Positions 25,610 to 35,576 of a DNA stretch of 64,000 nucleotides are shown one piece after another; positions within the stretch are counted from its first letter, which is position 1, and each line of letters begins with the position of its first letter. Made by a program: the position numbers and the translations under genes. The DNA is from an uncultured bacterium (GTDB lineage: Bacteria > Verrucomicrobiota > Lentisphaeria > Oligosphaerales > Oligosphaeraceae), in contig CACYQT010000002.1 of NCBI GenBank assembly GCA_902776645.1, forward strand, positions 1-64,000, written 5' to 3'. Under the pieces are notes generated by a model. The model did no database searches and was not told the DNA's origin. It saw only the letters and a list, made by a program, of their open reading frames with translations.

Positions 25610-27466
25610 TCAGACCCACACGGAGAATGTGTTGCCCGTCGGGCCGCCGTAATGCGAATCGGCGGCCGACTGGAAGTCGCACACGGGGAAGGACTTGACG
25701 ACTTTTCCGTCGTGGATGATCTCCGCGTCCCATGCGCCCCAGCAAAGGTCGTTCTTGCGTGGCGACAACTTCAACGTGCAGGCCATGCCGTTCACCGTGT
25801 CGTCGCTGTAGAGCTGATCCGCCGTGGCGCCTGCGCGGCGTGCGCGGGCCAACACGAGCGGGCCGGTCATCATCGTCGCGGCCATCGTGGAGCGGTAGTT
25901 GCGGATGACGGCATCTCCCGAATACATGGCGACGCATTGGTAGCGTTTATACGGCCAGCCTTTCGGATCGTTGGCGTCCGCCGCGATGTTGTCCGTCGGT
26001 CGGCTGACGATGCGCGGCGCCATGTCGAACGTCAGCATATAGACATTCCCCTGTTGGGAGACATCGAGTTTCGGGCACCAGCCCGGCTTGCGGAAGCGGA
26101 TTTTCGCGGATGTGTCGCTAACTGTTACGGTCACGATGTTTCCGACGGGATAGTTGCCGCGGATCTTGAAGGTGACGCCGTCCAATGTAGCCGTCGCGTC
26201 CTGATAGAAATTGACTTGGAACACGCCGTCCTGATCGCGGACGACGGTGGCGGAGGCCATGTCCATGAACGTGCGCGGTACGTTGTTGACACAGCAGTGG
26301 TTGTAGGCGCAGTTGCACTGGAAATTCGGCTCGTGGCGGGTGGCGGCGCGGATGGAGAAGGCCGCCCATGAGCCGTCGCGGTAGACGCCGGCGAGGAACG
26401 CGTTGAAATACGCGAACTCCATGTAGTCCAGATACTTGTCGTCGCCCGTGATCAGGAAGAGATCGTAGGAGAGGCGGATCCAGTGGATCGTGTCGCAAAG
26501 CTCCGTGGCGGCGTTCGGATAATGGGCCGCGCCGATGAATTTATCGACGAAACCGACGTCGCCGATGGGATTCAGCTCGCTCTTCGCAAGATTTTCATGG
26601 ATGGCGGCGACGGCGTCCAGGCAGCGTTTCTCGCCCGTCACGCGGTAATATTCCAGCAGGCCGTCGAGACAGCTCATCATTTCATAGCTTTTCGCCCAGC
26701 CGGCGGCGTTGGGGTACCATTGCCATAGCTCCTTCCCGTTGAAGGCATTGCGGAAGAAGTTCGGGCCTTTTCCGTCTTCACGGTCCCAGTCGGGAAGCAT
26801 TTCCGCCGCGTACTCCAGATACTTCTTGTTTTGGGTCTCTTCGTAGAGCATGACCAACGGCTTCAAAACGGACATGGAGGCGACGCCCATGATCTGGTCG
26901 TTGCCTGTCACATACAACGGGATGCCAAGGCGATGCATCATGTCGATCCATTGGTCCATCTGGCGGACGACGCTGTCCATGATGGCCTGGTCCTTTGTGA
27001 CTTTCGCGACCATCAACATGGCCCATATCAGATACTTGCGGTTCCACAGATTCCAGAGGCAGTGCCATCCGAAGGCCGGATTCTGATCCATCATGCGGCC
27101 AGTCTCCTCCGTGAAGGCGACGCGTTCTTTATCGGTGTAGGAGCCAAGATAGCCGTCGTCGTCCTGCAACGTCATCAGCCGATGGCATTCGTCCTGAATG
27201 AATTTCAGCAAGCCGGCGTCCTGCGTATAATCGGCCACGCGTGCCGCGCTGAGCATCAACTTGCCCCAGAATTCGCCGCGCCACATGCCGCCGGCGGGCA
27301 TGCCTTCGTCATCGTCGCGCCGTTCGATAGGGGAGCGGGCCTCGCCGAAAATGTCTTTTTTCGCGAAATCCGAAAGGACGCGGAACTGGAGGAAACGGTC
27401 CATTTTCTCGCCCGGAACGCCTTCCAGGCGGACATCCTTCAACTGGCAGTCACGATATTTGTCCAT
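25610..27466 (-). CDS. GH127 beta-L-arabinofuranosidase-like (DUF1680)
   Basis: The 618-residue protein shows an (alpha/alpha)6 barrel: GMWRGEFWGKLMLSAARVADY at about 80, HCLWNLWNRKYLIWAML, and the zinc/cysteine active-site segment FQCNCAYNHCCVNNVPRT, with the Cys pair typical of GH127 and its catalytic Cys. C-terminal beta domains follow. GH127 removes terminal beta-L-arabinofuranose from plant glycans and glycoproteins; related GH146 and GH142 share the fold, so specificity is uncertain. No signal peptide is seen, thus action on imported sugars. AAGGTTGCT precedes the ATG. Convergent with pepC and divergent from the hydrolase at 27618. Confidence 0.85.
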   Translation of the reverse strand: MDKYRDCQLKDVRLEGVPGEKMDRFLQFRVLSDFAKKDIFGEARSPIERRDDDEGMPAGGMWRGEFWGKLMLSAARVADYTQDAGLLKFIQDECHRLMTLQDDDGYLGSYTDKERVAFTEETGRMMDQNPAFGWHCLWNLWNRKYLIWAMLMVAKVTKDQAIMDSVVRQMDQWIDMMHRLGIPLYVTGNDQIMGVASMSVLKPLVMLYEETQNKKYLEYAAEMLPDWDREDGKGPNFFRNAFNGKELWQWYPNAAGWAKSYEMMSCLDGLLEYYRVTGEKRCLDAVAAIHENLAKSELNPIGDVGFVDKFIGAAHYPNAATELCDTIHWIRLSYDLFLITGDDKYLDYMEFAYFNAFLAGVYRDGSWAAFSIRAATRHEPNFQCNCAYNHCCVNNVPRTFMDMASATVVRDQDGVFQVNFYQDATATLDGVTFKIRGNYPVGNIVTVTVSDTSAKIRFRKPGWCPKLDVSQQGNVYMLTFDMAPRIVSRPTDNIAADANDPKGWPYKRYQCVAMYSGDAVIRNYRSTMAATMMTGPLVLARARRAGATADQLYSDDTVNGMACTLKLSPRKNDLCWGAWDAEIIHDGKVVKSFPVCDFQSAADSHYGGPTGNTFSVWV

Positions 27467-27617
27467 AGCAACCTTATGATTAACTGTTCAACACCGTCGC
27501 CGCGATTCACGGCGAACCATTAGAATACTGTGCATCGTCTTGCAAAGATTGCAAATCGAATTATCTTTTTCATGTAAACATAGATAAAAACACGTCCGTC
27601 AGACAAAAGGTGAAACG

Positions 27618-29246
27618 ATGTGCAGTGAAGCATGTTCCGCAATCAATTCCAATCAAGGCCCACATCCCGTCCTCCCGTTGCGTTTCCGTTCGCCGACGAC
27701 AGGTAGCGACGAGGCATGGCGCAAAACCTACCAGATGATCGCCGAAAATCCAGGCTGCTGCGACGAAGCGTGGTTTTCCACGGGAATCGGCGTCCCGCCG
27801 CTGGAGTGGCACGCTGAAAACGCCGCGCGAATCGCGCGCGGCGCGGAGGAGCTGCGCAAGCTTGGCATCGCGTCGAGCATCCAGATACAGGCCACCATCG
27901 GCCATTCGGATGAACTGTCGGCCTCGGAACGGACGGACGGCAAGGCGTGGGGCGGATGGGTAGGGCGCGACGGCACAAAGTGCCTCTATTGCAATTGCCC
28001 GCGGCAGCCCGCGTTTCTTGACTATATCCGAAAAATGACGGAATACTACGCCGCCTTCCAGCCGCTAAGTGTCTGGATTGACGATGATTTGCGCATCACA
28101 AACCACAGCCCCGCCGCCCCTTCGAACAAGGCGAAGGACGGATGGATCGGCTGTTGGTGCGACACATGCATCGCCGCCTTCAACAACGAAACTGGCGGCA
28201 ATTGGACGCGCGAATCGTTGGACAAGGCGATGACGATGGAAAGCGATTTGTTCAAGCAATGGAAGGCGTTTTCGGAGCGTTCTGTCGTCGCCATCGCGCA
28301 ATTGATCGCCGACGTTTTCCAACGTGTTTCGCCGGACACGATGCTCGCCCTGCAGCATGGGCAGTGGATGAACGACGGATTCACCGCCATGCTCAAGACG
28401 CTGCATGAGGCAAGCGGTCGGCCCGTCGGCTCCCGCCCCGGCGGCGGCCAGTATTATGATGTTAATCCGAATGACCAGATTTACAAGAGCTTGATGTCCT
28501 GCCGCTTCCGTAAGGACATGGGCGATCCGGAATGGATTTCCGTCTGGACGCCTGAAATCGAGACGTTCCCGCGCAACTACGGCTCCCGTTCCGCGCAGAG
28601 CGTCATCGTGGAGGCGTTCTCCGCTTTCATGTATGGCATGAACGCCGCCAGCCTGTTCGTCACGCAGACGGGGCATGAATCGGAAGAGCTGTATTCGCGC
28701 ACGATGCTCAAGCCGCTGGCCGACGCGTCGCCTGTCCTGAAAGGCTACGCAACTTCCTGCGAGGGAACATTTCCCGCAGGTTTTTCCAGCGACCTTCCAG
28801 TCGATAAGCTCTATGCGTTTTCACAGACGGGCGTTCCCGTCCTGTTCGGAATCGGCAAGTCGTATGGCGGCTTGACGGAAACGGATCTGAAGGTGAATCG
28901 TTGCACGGCGCTTTCCGCGGAAGTCCAGCAGCTTCGCGACGATCTGGACGCGCGTTGCGGTGGCACGGTGGCTGTCGTGGAATCGCCGTTCGTCGGCCTC
29001 ATGATTCCGCATGTAACGGATGAATGGCAACTTAGGAATGTCGCATTGCTGAATGTGCGGATTGATTCGCAAGGGCCGATCTGGCTGCGTCTTCGCGGCA
29101 TCTCCGGCGATGTGACGAAGGCCGTCTGGCATGAACTGCGGCGTGAGCCGCGCGAACTGCCTGTGCGGTTCGACGACGGCTGCGTCCGCGTGGCCATTCC
29201 GGAAATCGGCGCATGGAACGGCGGCTATCTTGAGCTGTGTCAATAA
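27618..29246 (+). CDS. Putative TIM-barrel glycoside hydrolase with CxCxxC motif
   Basis: I do not recognise a named family for this 542-residue protein. It looks like a beta-galactosidase-type barrel: PLSVWIDDDLRI (about 149-160) puts acidic residues at a strand end, followed by C179-x-C181-x-x-C184-x-x-x-F, probably a structural metal site. The same order, acidic strand then C-x-C-x-x-C-x(3)-F, appears in the proteins at 44396-45430 and 59513-61690. WISVWTPEIETFPRN (near 315) could hold a second catalytic Glu. The C-terminal 60 residues form a small beta domain. No signal peptide. AAAGGTGAAACG precedes the ATG. It is followed after 30 bases by the FkbM gene. Confidence 0.6.
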   Translation: MCSEACSAINSNQGPHPVLPLRFRSPTTGSDEAWRKTYQMIAENPGCCDEAWFSTGIGVPPLEWHAENAARIARGAEELRKLGIASSIQIQATIGHSDELSASERTDGKAWGGWVGRDGTKCLYCNCPRQPAFLDYIRKMTEYYAAFQPLSVWIDDDLRITNHSPAAPSNKAKDGWIGCWCDTCIAAFNNETGGNWTRESLDKAMTMESDLFKQWKAFSERSVVAIAQLIADVFQRVSPDTMLALQHGQWMNDGFTAMLKTLHEASGRPVGSRPGGGQYYDVNPNDQIYKSLMSCRFRKDMGDPEWISVWTPEIETFPRNYGSRSAQSVIVEAFSAFMYGMNAASLFVTQTGHESEELYSRTMLKPLADASPVLKGYATSCEGTFPAGFSSDLPVDKLYAFSQTGVPVLFGIGKSYGGLTETDLKVNRCTALSAEVQQLRDDLDARCGGTVAVVESPFVGLMIPHVTDEWQLRNVALLNVRIDSQGPIWLRLRGISGDVTKAVWHELRREPRELPVRFDDGCVRVAIPEIGAWNGGYLELCQ

Positions 29247-29276
29247 TACAGCAGATTGGAAAAAAGGAAACACATC

Positions 29277-30365
29277 ATGGCCGACAAGACGGAAAGAAAG
29301 CAGTGGATGCCGCGTCCAGGCAAAGGCAGAAGTATTGTCGTCGGAATCTTGTATCCTATGATCGATGCGTTGTTCTCCTATAAATATTCGCAACGCATCA
29401 AGATCGCGATGAACGTACTTGGAAGCGACTGGCGGATGCCGTCCCCTTGCACATTCTGGCCGGATCCGCATGGGCATTGGTATTCCCATGAGGAATTCAT
29501 GGACATTTTCAAAGGAATGGACGCCTGCTCGCTTAATGTAGCGGAAAAGTTCTTCGAATGCAGCATGAAGATGCCACAAATTCCCCACGAATACGAACGG
29601 ATGTTCTTTTACAATTATTCTTATTTCAAGCCGTCGTGGCTGAAGAGCGACGACGTAAAACGGCAGATGCGGCAGGATGCCAAGGCTTTCCAAAAGAAAT
29701 ACGGCTTTGGTTGCGGCGCTGAAGTCTCGCATTATCACCATGGACTGCGTCTGCTGCACAAGAGTCTACTGGAATACATTTCCGGCCGCGCTTTCATGGA
29801 TGTCGGAGCCTGTTCAGGGGATTCATCCATTGCGTTCAAAGACTATTCGCCGTCAAAAATATATGCCTTCGAGCCATCCCGAAAAAGCCGTGACGAATAT
29901 GCGGAGAACGTCGCACGGGCTGGAATGTCCGCTGACATATACGAACTTTTGCCCTTCGGTCTCGGCGATACCGAAACGGAAATCCATTTCAATGATTTCG
30001 GTGACGGCGGCACCACCTTGAACAATTCCGGCGACGATGTCTGCAAGATCATCACCCTGGACTCTTTCTGCATGAATCGCGACATCACAGTGGGACTCAT
30101 CAAGATAGATGTCGAAGGCATGGGCGAACAGATGATTCGCGGTTCGCTTGAGACAATCGAAAAGTGCCGTCCAGTTCTTTCATTGGCGATCTACCACCAT
30201 GCAGGCGAACTCTGCGAAACGACAAGGCTTCTGCGTGAACGGCTCAATGGTTATCGCTTTGAGTTGCGCAATTTCGGTGCACAGGATCTCTGCTGCGAAA
30301 CGACTCTCATCGCGTGGCCGGAGGAAATATTCAATGGCGGTTGCGCCGAAGAGTGCAAATCTTAA
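29277..30365 (+). CDS. FkbM family methyltransferase
   Basis: The 362-residue protein has about 175 residues before the SAM-binding core FMDVGACSGDSSIAF, then IYAFEPSRKSRDEYAENV, a KIITLDSFC segment and GLIKIDVEGMGEQMIRGS, the typical FkbM order. FkbM enzymes O-methylate sugars or lipids. With the family 2 glycosyltransferase right after it, methylation of a surface glycan is likely. The ATG at 29277 is preferred because AAAGGAAA lies before it; TTG at 29256 is in frame without a ribosome site. Six residues in the N-terminal part (CTFWPDPHGHWYSHEEF) suggest a separate recognition domain. Confidence 0.82.
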   Translation: MADKTERKQWMPRPGKGRSIVVGILYPMIDALFSYKYSQRIKIAMNVLGSDWRMPSPCTFWPDPHGHWYSHEEFMDIFKGMDACSLNVAEKFFECSMKMPQIPHEYERMFFYNYSYFKPSWLKSDDVKRQMRQDAKAFQKKYGFGCGAEVSHYHHGLRLLHKSLLEYISGRAFMDVGACSGDSSIAFKDYSPSKIYAFEPSRKSRDEYAENVARAGMSADIYELLPFGLGDTETEIHFNDFGDGGTTLNNSGDDVCKIITLDSFCMNRDITVGLIKIDVEGMGEQMIRGSLETIEKCRPVLSLAIYHHAGELCETTRLLRERLNGYRFELRNFGAQDLCCETTLIAWPEEIFNGGCAEECKS

Positions 30366-30389
30366 GCGGAATTGCCAATTAAATTTTCC

Positions 30390-31562
30390 ATGAACATGCA
30401 AAATGAACATAATCCATCGATGTCTTTCCTGATGATCACCTACAATCAGGAAAAGACGATTGAACAAGCCTTGAAATCCGCTTTGGCGCAAGATTATCCG
30501 CAACTGGAAATCATCATCTGCGACGATTGTTCTAAGGACAAGACGTTTGAAATCGCCACGAAAATAGCGGCGGAATACCATGGACCGTTCAAAATCATCC
30601 TTCAACGGAACGATCCGAATCTTGGCATCGGCGCCAATTTCCACAAGGCGTTCACGCTCGCAACGGGCGAATGGCTGTTCATGGCTGCCGGCGACGATAT
30701 CTCCACGCCAGACCGCTGCCGAGCCGTCGCCGACGGAATCCGCCAGTTCCCGAACGCGCTCGCGTTTGGCTCCAACTATGAAGTCATCGACGGCGATTCC
30801 AAACGAATTGGTTTCTCGCGGCCCGAGCAACTGCTTGGTCCGGGGGCTGTCATCGCATGGCATCGCTCTGTCTTTACGTCATTTGCGCCATTGGGAAAAG
30901 AACTGAAAGTGGAGGATGCGCCGCTCTATCCGCGTGTCTTCCTGCTCGGCGGAACGTATGTCAAACTGCCGCAAGTCACGCTTCAATACAGGATGGACGG
31001 CCACAGTTTTACGGGGCAGGATCGCGACAATGCGCTGAACGTCCAGAAATACTTCCTCAAAGTTCGGAAAGTTCTGGACAAAGTCATGGAACACCGTTTT
31101 GCGGACATCGCGGTGGCGCGTTCGTTTCCTGCTGGAAATAAATGGTTTGACTTGCTGGAAGAACGGCAGAAATGGGTCGCCAAAGCCATTCGGGAGGACG
31201 TGGTCGCGCGGGAGGAGACCATCCGTATTCTCGAAGCTCCGCTCATGTCCAAACTGCATTTTCTGTTTTTCAATAACGCGCCATCGTTGCACATGGGCTT
31301 TGCACAGCGATTGAAACTCGTCCTTTCCAACTACAAGCCTCTCATCTGGCTCAAACGGAAGATATCCAAACCGGTCGAATGGTCGGAAATGATTGCAAAG
31401 GAAACAGTTCCAGAACTTCCTGATAATCTTTCGCCGCAAATAATCGACGCGCGGCATTACTTGACGCACGTCGATTGCGACTACTGCGGATCGGACTATT
31501 TCGTGAGTTTCGAGCGTGATTTTCTCACTCCTGAACGGCGGAAAGTCCTTCAGTTTCCATAA
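30390..31562 (+). CDS. Glycosyltransferase family 2
   Basis: The 390-residue protein starts with the GT-A opening SFLMITYNQEKTIEQALKS, IICDDCSKDKT and the metal-binding MAAGDDISTPDRC. The Rossmann half ends near residue 215. The C-terminal half is helical and has CDYCGSDYF at its end, a Cys pair. It likely adds a sugar to a glycan at the membrane face. No clear ribosome site precedes ATG 30390 (or ATG 30396), but it lies only 24 bases after FkbM, so coupled translation is plausible. Its stop is two bases from that of the opposing gene. Confidence 0.85.
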   Translation: MNMQNEHNPSMSFLMITYNQEKTIEQALKSALAQDYPQLEIIICDDCSKDKTFEIATKIAAEYHGPFKIILQRNDPNLGIGANFHKAFTLATGEWLFMAAGDDISTPDRCRAVADGIRQFPNALAFGSNYEVIDGDSKRIGFSRPEQLLGPGAVIAWHRSVFTSFAPLGKELKVEDAPLYPRVFLLGGTYVKLPQVTLQYRMDGHSFTGQDRDNALNVQKYFLKVRKVLDKVMEHRFADIAVARSFPAGNKWFDLLEERQKWVAKAIREDVVAREETIRILEAPLMSKLHFLFFNNAPSLHMGFAQRLKLVLSNYKPLIWLKRKISKPVEWSEMIAKETVPELPDNLSPQIIDARHYLTHVDCDYCGSDYFVSFERDFLTPERRKVLQFP

Positions 31563-31564
31563 AC

Positions 31565-34500
31565 TTATTTAGCCAGCTTCCAGCAACGGCGGTTGGAGCT
31601 TTCGCGCGGAAGGTTCCACGGCGAATCATAGAGATGGATGACCGTTCCCGTGATGACGCCCGACAGCACGTCCATCGGCGGATTGAAGCCGCCCGCGCTG
31701 AAGAAATAGCCCCATCCATCACAGCGGATTCCGCCCACGAAGCAGTCGGAGCCGCCCATGACAAGTTTTTCCTGATAACCAGTTGTCACAAACGACCGCT
31801 GCACGCCGGCCCGCATGGTTGCCAGACGGTTGCTCCGTTCTTCGCCGAACCACGCCTTGCCCGCCGCCGTGACCGACAATGGCCGCGCGGGATCCTCAAC
31901 GGGCGTCGTCGCGCAGGAGAAGCCCAGCACGGCGGCGTTGCCGCCACCGACGGATTGGCCCTTGTACGTTCCATCGGCTTGCTGCTGACGCAGGATGAAG
32001 AACGGATAACCGCCTGTCGCCCAGAGAATTCCGCCTGTTTCAACATAACGCTTGATGGCGCCGATTGTCTCCGACATGCTGCCGCCATACGGCACGAAAA
32101 TGCCTTCGCCGCCCCAGTTCACGACGACGAACGGCCGCTTGGCCCTATCCGTCTCCGCCATCATCGCCAACAGTTCCTGCGGCTTTTTGACGCGCATGAC
32201 GTCCAGTCCTGTTCCCGCCAGTTGCTTTTTCAGTGATTCTATCAACGCCAGTCCGGCCTGTTCCTCTGGTCTGGATACGCCATCGACGCACAGCACGGCG
32301 ATTTTGTTGTTCCAGCTCAACGATTTCGGCGACTGCTTCTCCAGTTCCTGCGGCATGGCGTTCGGCTGATTGGCACCGCTCGGCAACGTCAGCGTCCATG
32401 TTTCACCATCCTGCCGTTTCCATTCCGCAATGGCCGTCTTGCCGTCCGAAGCGAACACCGTCTGCTTCTCGTCAGCCCATGCGGGCCGCGAGCAAACGGG
32501 AACGACCGCCCCTGTGGCACCGTAAAACGCGCCATGCAGCTTGCCATCGCGTTCATACAGCGCGAAGCCGCCTTTGCCTCCTGTTTTGACGGATGTCTCC
32601 ACGTAGCCAACGCATCCCTTCGGCGCCACGGCGAAGAAACCGTAGCCGCAAAGGCGATGTTGCGCAAGCCATTCGTTTTCAGCGAACTCCGTATTCGCTA
32701 AATCATTTTTCGTCAATGAAACGGCTTCCGGCCCGAGATTCACGACGACCGCCACGCCGCCGCCGTATTGTGCGTAGACGACGCCGTCCGGCGCTTCGCC
32801 TTTCAGATAACGGAACTCCCAAAGCTTCTTGCCTGCGTATTGCGAGCAGATGGCCTTCTGGAGGGCGTCCAGCCAGTTCAGCCAGCTACGGCGTGTCTCG
32901 CTTCGTTCCGCTCCCAAATACCAGTTGTAGCTTAAGCTGTAACCAAACGCAAGTGTCTCGGCAAGACGTTCTTCCGTCTCCGTAAAATGGCCGAGGTCAT
33001 GCGTCGTGAAGAGGCATTGGTCATGGCCGAGGAAGCTCAACAGCGGGAAGAACTCCCATTCGCCGTCCGGATAGCGGAACCGCAGATGCTGGCCGTGGCG
33101 TTTGCCACCCGCATCCACACTGGCCCATGCGCAGCCGCAAATCATGGTTTCGAAATTCAGCACGCGGTCATGGCCGTCCTCCGTGGCCATGGGGACGACC
33201 GCCGAATCCTCCATCGTCAACGAATGCATGCCGTCCAGACCGGAGGCTTTCAGCGGCTCCAACTCGTTGTAGTTCCATGTCCAACGGCGGGCGCCGATCT
33301 GGTCTTGGAACAGCACGTCGCTCGGAAACTCCTCCGTCATCTGGCGGCGGACCTTCCGATGGGCGGCCTGCACGGCGGGATGCCAAAAGCACAGGCTGTA
33401 GCCTTTGTTTCCCGAATAGTTTTCCAGATTCGTCGAGCCGTCACGACGTCGTAGTAATGGCGCATCTCCTTCGCGTTCAAATGTTTCCCCCTTCGGCTCG
33501 ATGCACCACCATGACGTGTTTGTGTAGGGCATCATCAAATGGCCCATCGCCTTGCCGTCCATGATGAACTGCTTCAGATCGTCGTTCGTCCCCCAGCTTT
33601 CACGCGCAGGCAGATGGTCTGGATACTGCTTGTCGAAGCCACCATGCATGTATTCCGTGTAATGGACAAGACTAGGAACAGGAAGCGCCTTCATGGCTTC
33701 CGTCTGCTCCGCCGCCGTCCGCCCGCCAAGGCGTATCAGCAACGAATTTTTCAACTTGTCCAACACATCTGTTTTCGGGACTTTCACCTCCAGACTGCCA
33801 TGAATTTCGTTCAGTTCCGCGTATTTAGCCATTGCTTTGTGTACATCACGATACCCTGCCAGCCGCAGTACTGGCGACGACCATGTCTGCCCAGGCTCGC
33901 AGGCCATCATCCAACTGTGGCGATAGCGTGCACAGTCATTTTCACGGCCGGATAAATCCAACTGACATGGTTTCAGCAGGCGTTCCTTATCCCACGGCTG
34001 CCGCATCATCGGCTGGACGCCCATCACCGCCACGGAATCCGCGCCGTAGTCTAGATACATGAAATCGGCCACGGCGGACGTATAGGTCTCGGACACAGCC
34101 ATATACGGCTCCGGTTCGATGATCGTGTAGAACGAATAGCCGCCGACCTCCCACCAGACACCGCCTTTCTTCACATAGTTTTTCACCAAATCCAAATCCG
34201 CCAACAGATTTTCAGGCTTCATGCTTGGAAACATTTCGCCGTATGGATTCAAAATCATTGCGAAATCATTGCCGCGCAACGCTTCCCGCATGGCATCCGC
34301 CGATTCCAAAATAATGAACTTTCCTTTGCAGGCCGCCATGAACGGCGCACGTTGGAGAAACGACTCCCAATCCAACGGCGAGCCTGGCGTCCATGAACCA
34401 TGCGCAGGACCGTTTTTCAACATCACAAGACCGATTTTCTTCTCTTGAAAACGCGCCATGTCACGATAGATCAACGCGTTCATCGTGCCGTTCACCATCG

Positions 34501-35392
34501 TGCGGAACAGCGCTGCGCCATAGTCGCCTGTGGCGCTATCATTGCCGTTGCCGCCCATACGGAACAGCCATCCGTCGCCACCGAAACGGCTGCCGGACAA
34601 CGCGGAACCGCATTCGTTTTCAATCAACGATACATCATATTGCCCTTCCGCAGGCGGGCGATTGACACGCATCACTTGTGCTTCGACGGAACGGATCACT
34701 TCGCCTGTGAACCACTTGCGGCCTTCATCCGTCACTTTCAGCGGATGGACAGGCTCGCGGTCCGCCAGTGATTTCAACGGTCCGCCATAGACATGTTCAT
34801 AGCCACGCGGCCCCGAACCTGCCGTTTTGTATTTGCAATGCGGATACTTATGTTCTTTGAAGAATGACGGCTTGTAGGCGACGCCCAGCCCTTCCGCGCC
34901 GCGCATCGGGAACACGACGCGGTTCAGTCCGTCCAGTCCGAAATCCACGCCGTCAGGAAGCGTCAGCTTCAATATCGGACGGGTTGTCCAGTGGATGACG
35001 GCGCTGATGTCAAGACTGCGGCCAAGCGCAAACTGCTCTTTTCTTGGTCCATCCCCCGCCAAATTGACGCTTTGGCCGAACGTGAACTTCACAGACATGC
35101 TCAACAGGTCGCTTTCATACGTAATGACGGCTCCACCGCCGTTGTCCATCATCATCGACTTCACCGTTCCGTTCCACGGTTCCGACAGGAATTCCGCGGC
35201 CGTGATGGTTTTCTTCTTCGTCGCCGGCAGGACATCCGCGAATTCCAGCGTCCACAAGTTGTTCATTGTCAACTGCTGCCCGTTGCCATACGTGATGAGG
35301 ACGGCGTTTTTGTTGTCGAATTTGAATTGATAGGCGTTCAACGCGCCTGCGCCGACCATCGCCAGCAGCAGGATATTGACAAATTGCTTCAT
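31565..35392 (-). CDS. Large secreted DUF6259-like hydrolase with two amidotransferase-like modules
   Basis: The 1275-residue protein begins with a signal peptide (MKQFVNILLLAMVGAGALNA). A beta-sandwich covers about 22-180, and a TIM-barrel-like centre (about 560-930) includes YTEYMHGGFDKQYPDH and SDVLFQDQIGARRWTW. Two flanking regions match each other but in shifted order: VKNYVKKGGVWWEVGGYSFY (about 410) with IKRYVETGGILWATGGYPFF (about 1130), and HPLKVTDEGRKWF with RPLSVTAAGKAWF. I take them as glutamine-amidotransferase-like folds. Substrate is unknown; an alpha-galactosidase-like role would fit DUF6259. GGAGACTCC precedes the start. Family name is by eye. Confidence 0.6.
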   Translation of the reverse strand: MKQFVNILLLAMVGAGALNAYQFKFDNKNAVLITYGNGQQLTMNNLWTLEFADVLPATKKKTITAAEFLSEPWNGTVKSMMMDNGGGAVITYESDLLSMSVKFTFGQSVNLAGDGPRKEQFALGRSLDISAVIHWTTRPILKLTLPDGVDFGLDGLNRVVFPMRGAEGLGVAYKPSFFKEHKYPHCKYKTAGSGPRGYEHVYGGPLKSLADREPVHPLKVTDEGRKWFTGEVIRSVEAQVMRVNRPPAEGQYDVSLIENECGSALSGSRFGGDGWLFRMGGNGNDSATGDYGAALFRTMVNGTMNALIYRDMARFQEKKIGLVMLKNGPAHGSWTPGSPLDWESFLQRAPFMAACKGKFIILESADAMREALRGNDFAMILNPYGEMFPSMKPENLLADLDLVKNYVKKGGVWWEVGGYSFYTIIEPEPYMAVSETYTSAVADFMYLDYGADSVAVMGVQPMMRQPWDKERLLKPCQLDLSGRENDCARYRHSWMMACEPGQTWSSPVLRLAGYRDVHKAMAKYAELNEIHGSLEVKVPKTDVLDKLKNSLLIRLGGRTAAEQTEAMKALPVPSLVHYTEYMHGGFDKQYPDHLPARESWGTNDDLKQFIMDGKAMGHLMMPYTNTSWWCIEPKGETFEREGDAPLLRRRDGSTNLENYSGNKGYSLCFWHPAVQAAHRKVRRQMTEEFPSDVLFQDQIGARRWTWNYNELEPLKASGLDGMHSLTMEDSAVVPMATEDGHDRVLNFETMICGCAWASVDAGGKRHGQHLRFRYPDGEWEFFPLLSFLGHDQCLFTTHDLGHFTETEERLAETLAFGYSLSYNWYLGAERSETRRSWLNWLDALQKAICSQYAGKKLWEFRYLKGEAPDGVVYAQYGGGVAVVVNLGPEAVSLTKNDLANTEFAENEWLAQHRLCGYGFFAVAPKGCVGYVETSVKTGGKGGFALYERDGKLHGAFYGATGAVVPVCSRPAWADEKQTVFASDGKTAIAEWKRQDGETWTLTLPSGANQPNAMPQELEKQSPKSLSWNNKIAVLCVDGVSRPEEQAGLALIESLKKQLAGTGLDVMRVKKPQELLAMMAETDRAKRPFVVVNWGGEGIFVPYGGSMSETIGAIKRYVETGGILWATGGYPFFILRQQQADGTYKGQSVGGGNAAVLGFSCATTPVEDPARPLSVTAAGKAWFGEERSNRLATMRAGVQRSFVTTGYQEKLVMGGSDCFVGGIRCDGWGYFFSAGGFNPPMDVLSGVITGTVIHLYDSPWNLPRESSNRRCWKLAK

Positions 35393-35441
35393 AGGAGTCT
35401 CCGTATTAAGGGGGTGTCAGCGGTGTCTCGCCAACTTTTAA

Positions 35442-35475
35442 TGGGACAACTGGGATAACTGAGACTTATGGGACT
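35442..35475. repeat. TGGGACAA word repeat
   Basis: ATGGGACAACTGGGATAACTG and TTATGGGACT, in the spacer between divergent genes. Related strings lie at 46340-46423 and 54478-54552, where both orientations are present. Confidence 0.55.
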
Positions 35476-35576
35476 AAAATGAACCATTCTTGAAAAGAAA
35501 TGTTTTTTTCTTTTGTTACATTATATTACATGATTATCCAGAATCAAATCCAACAGCCAAAAACACAAAGGCACAT

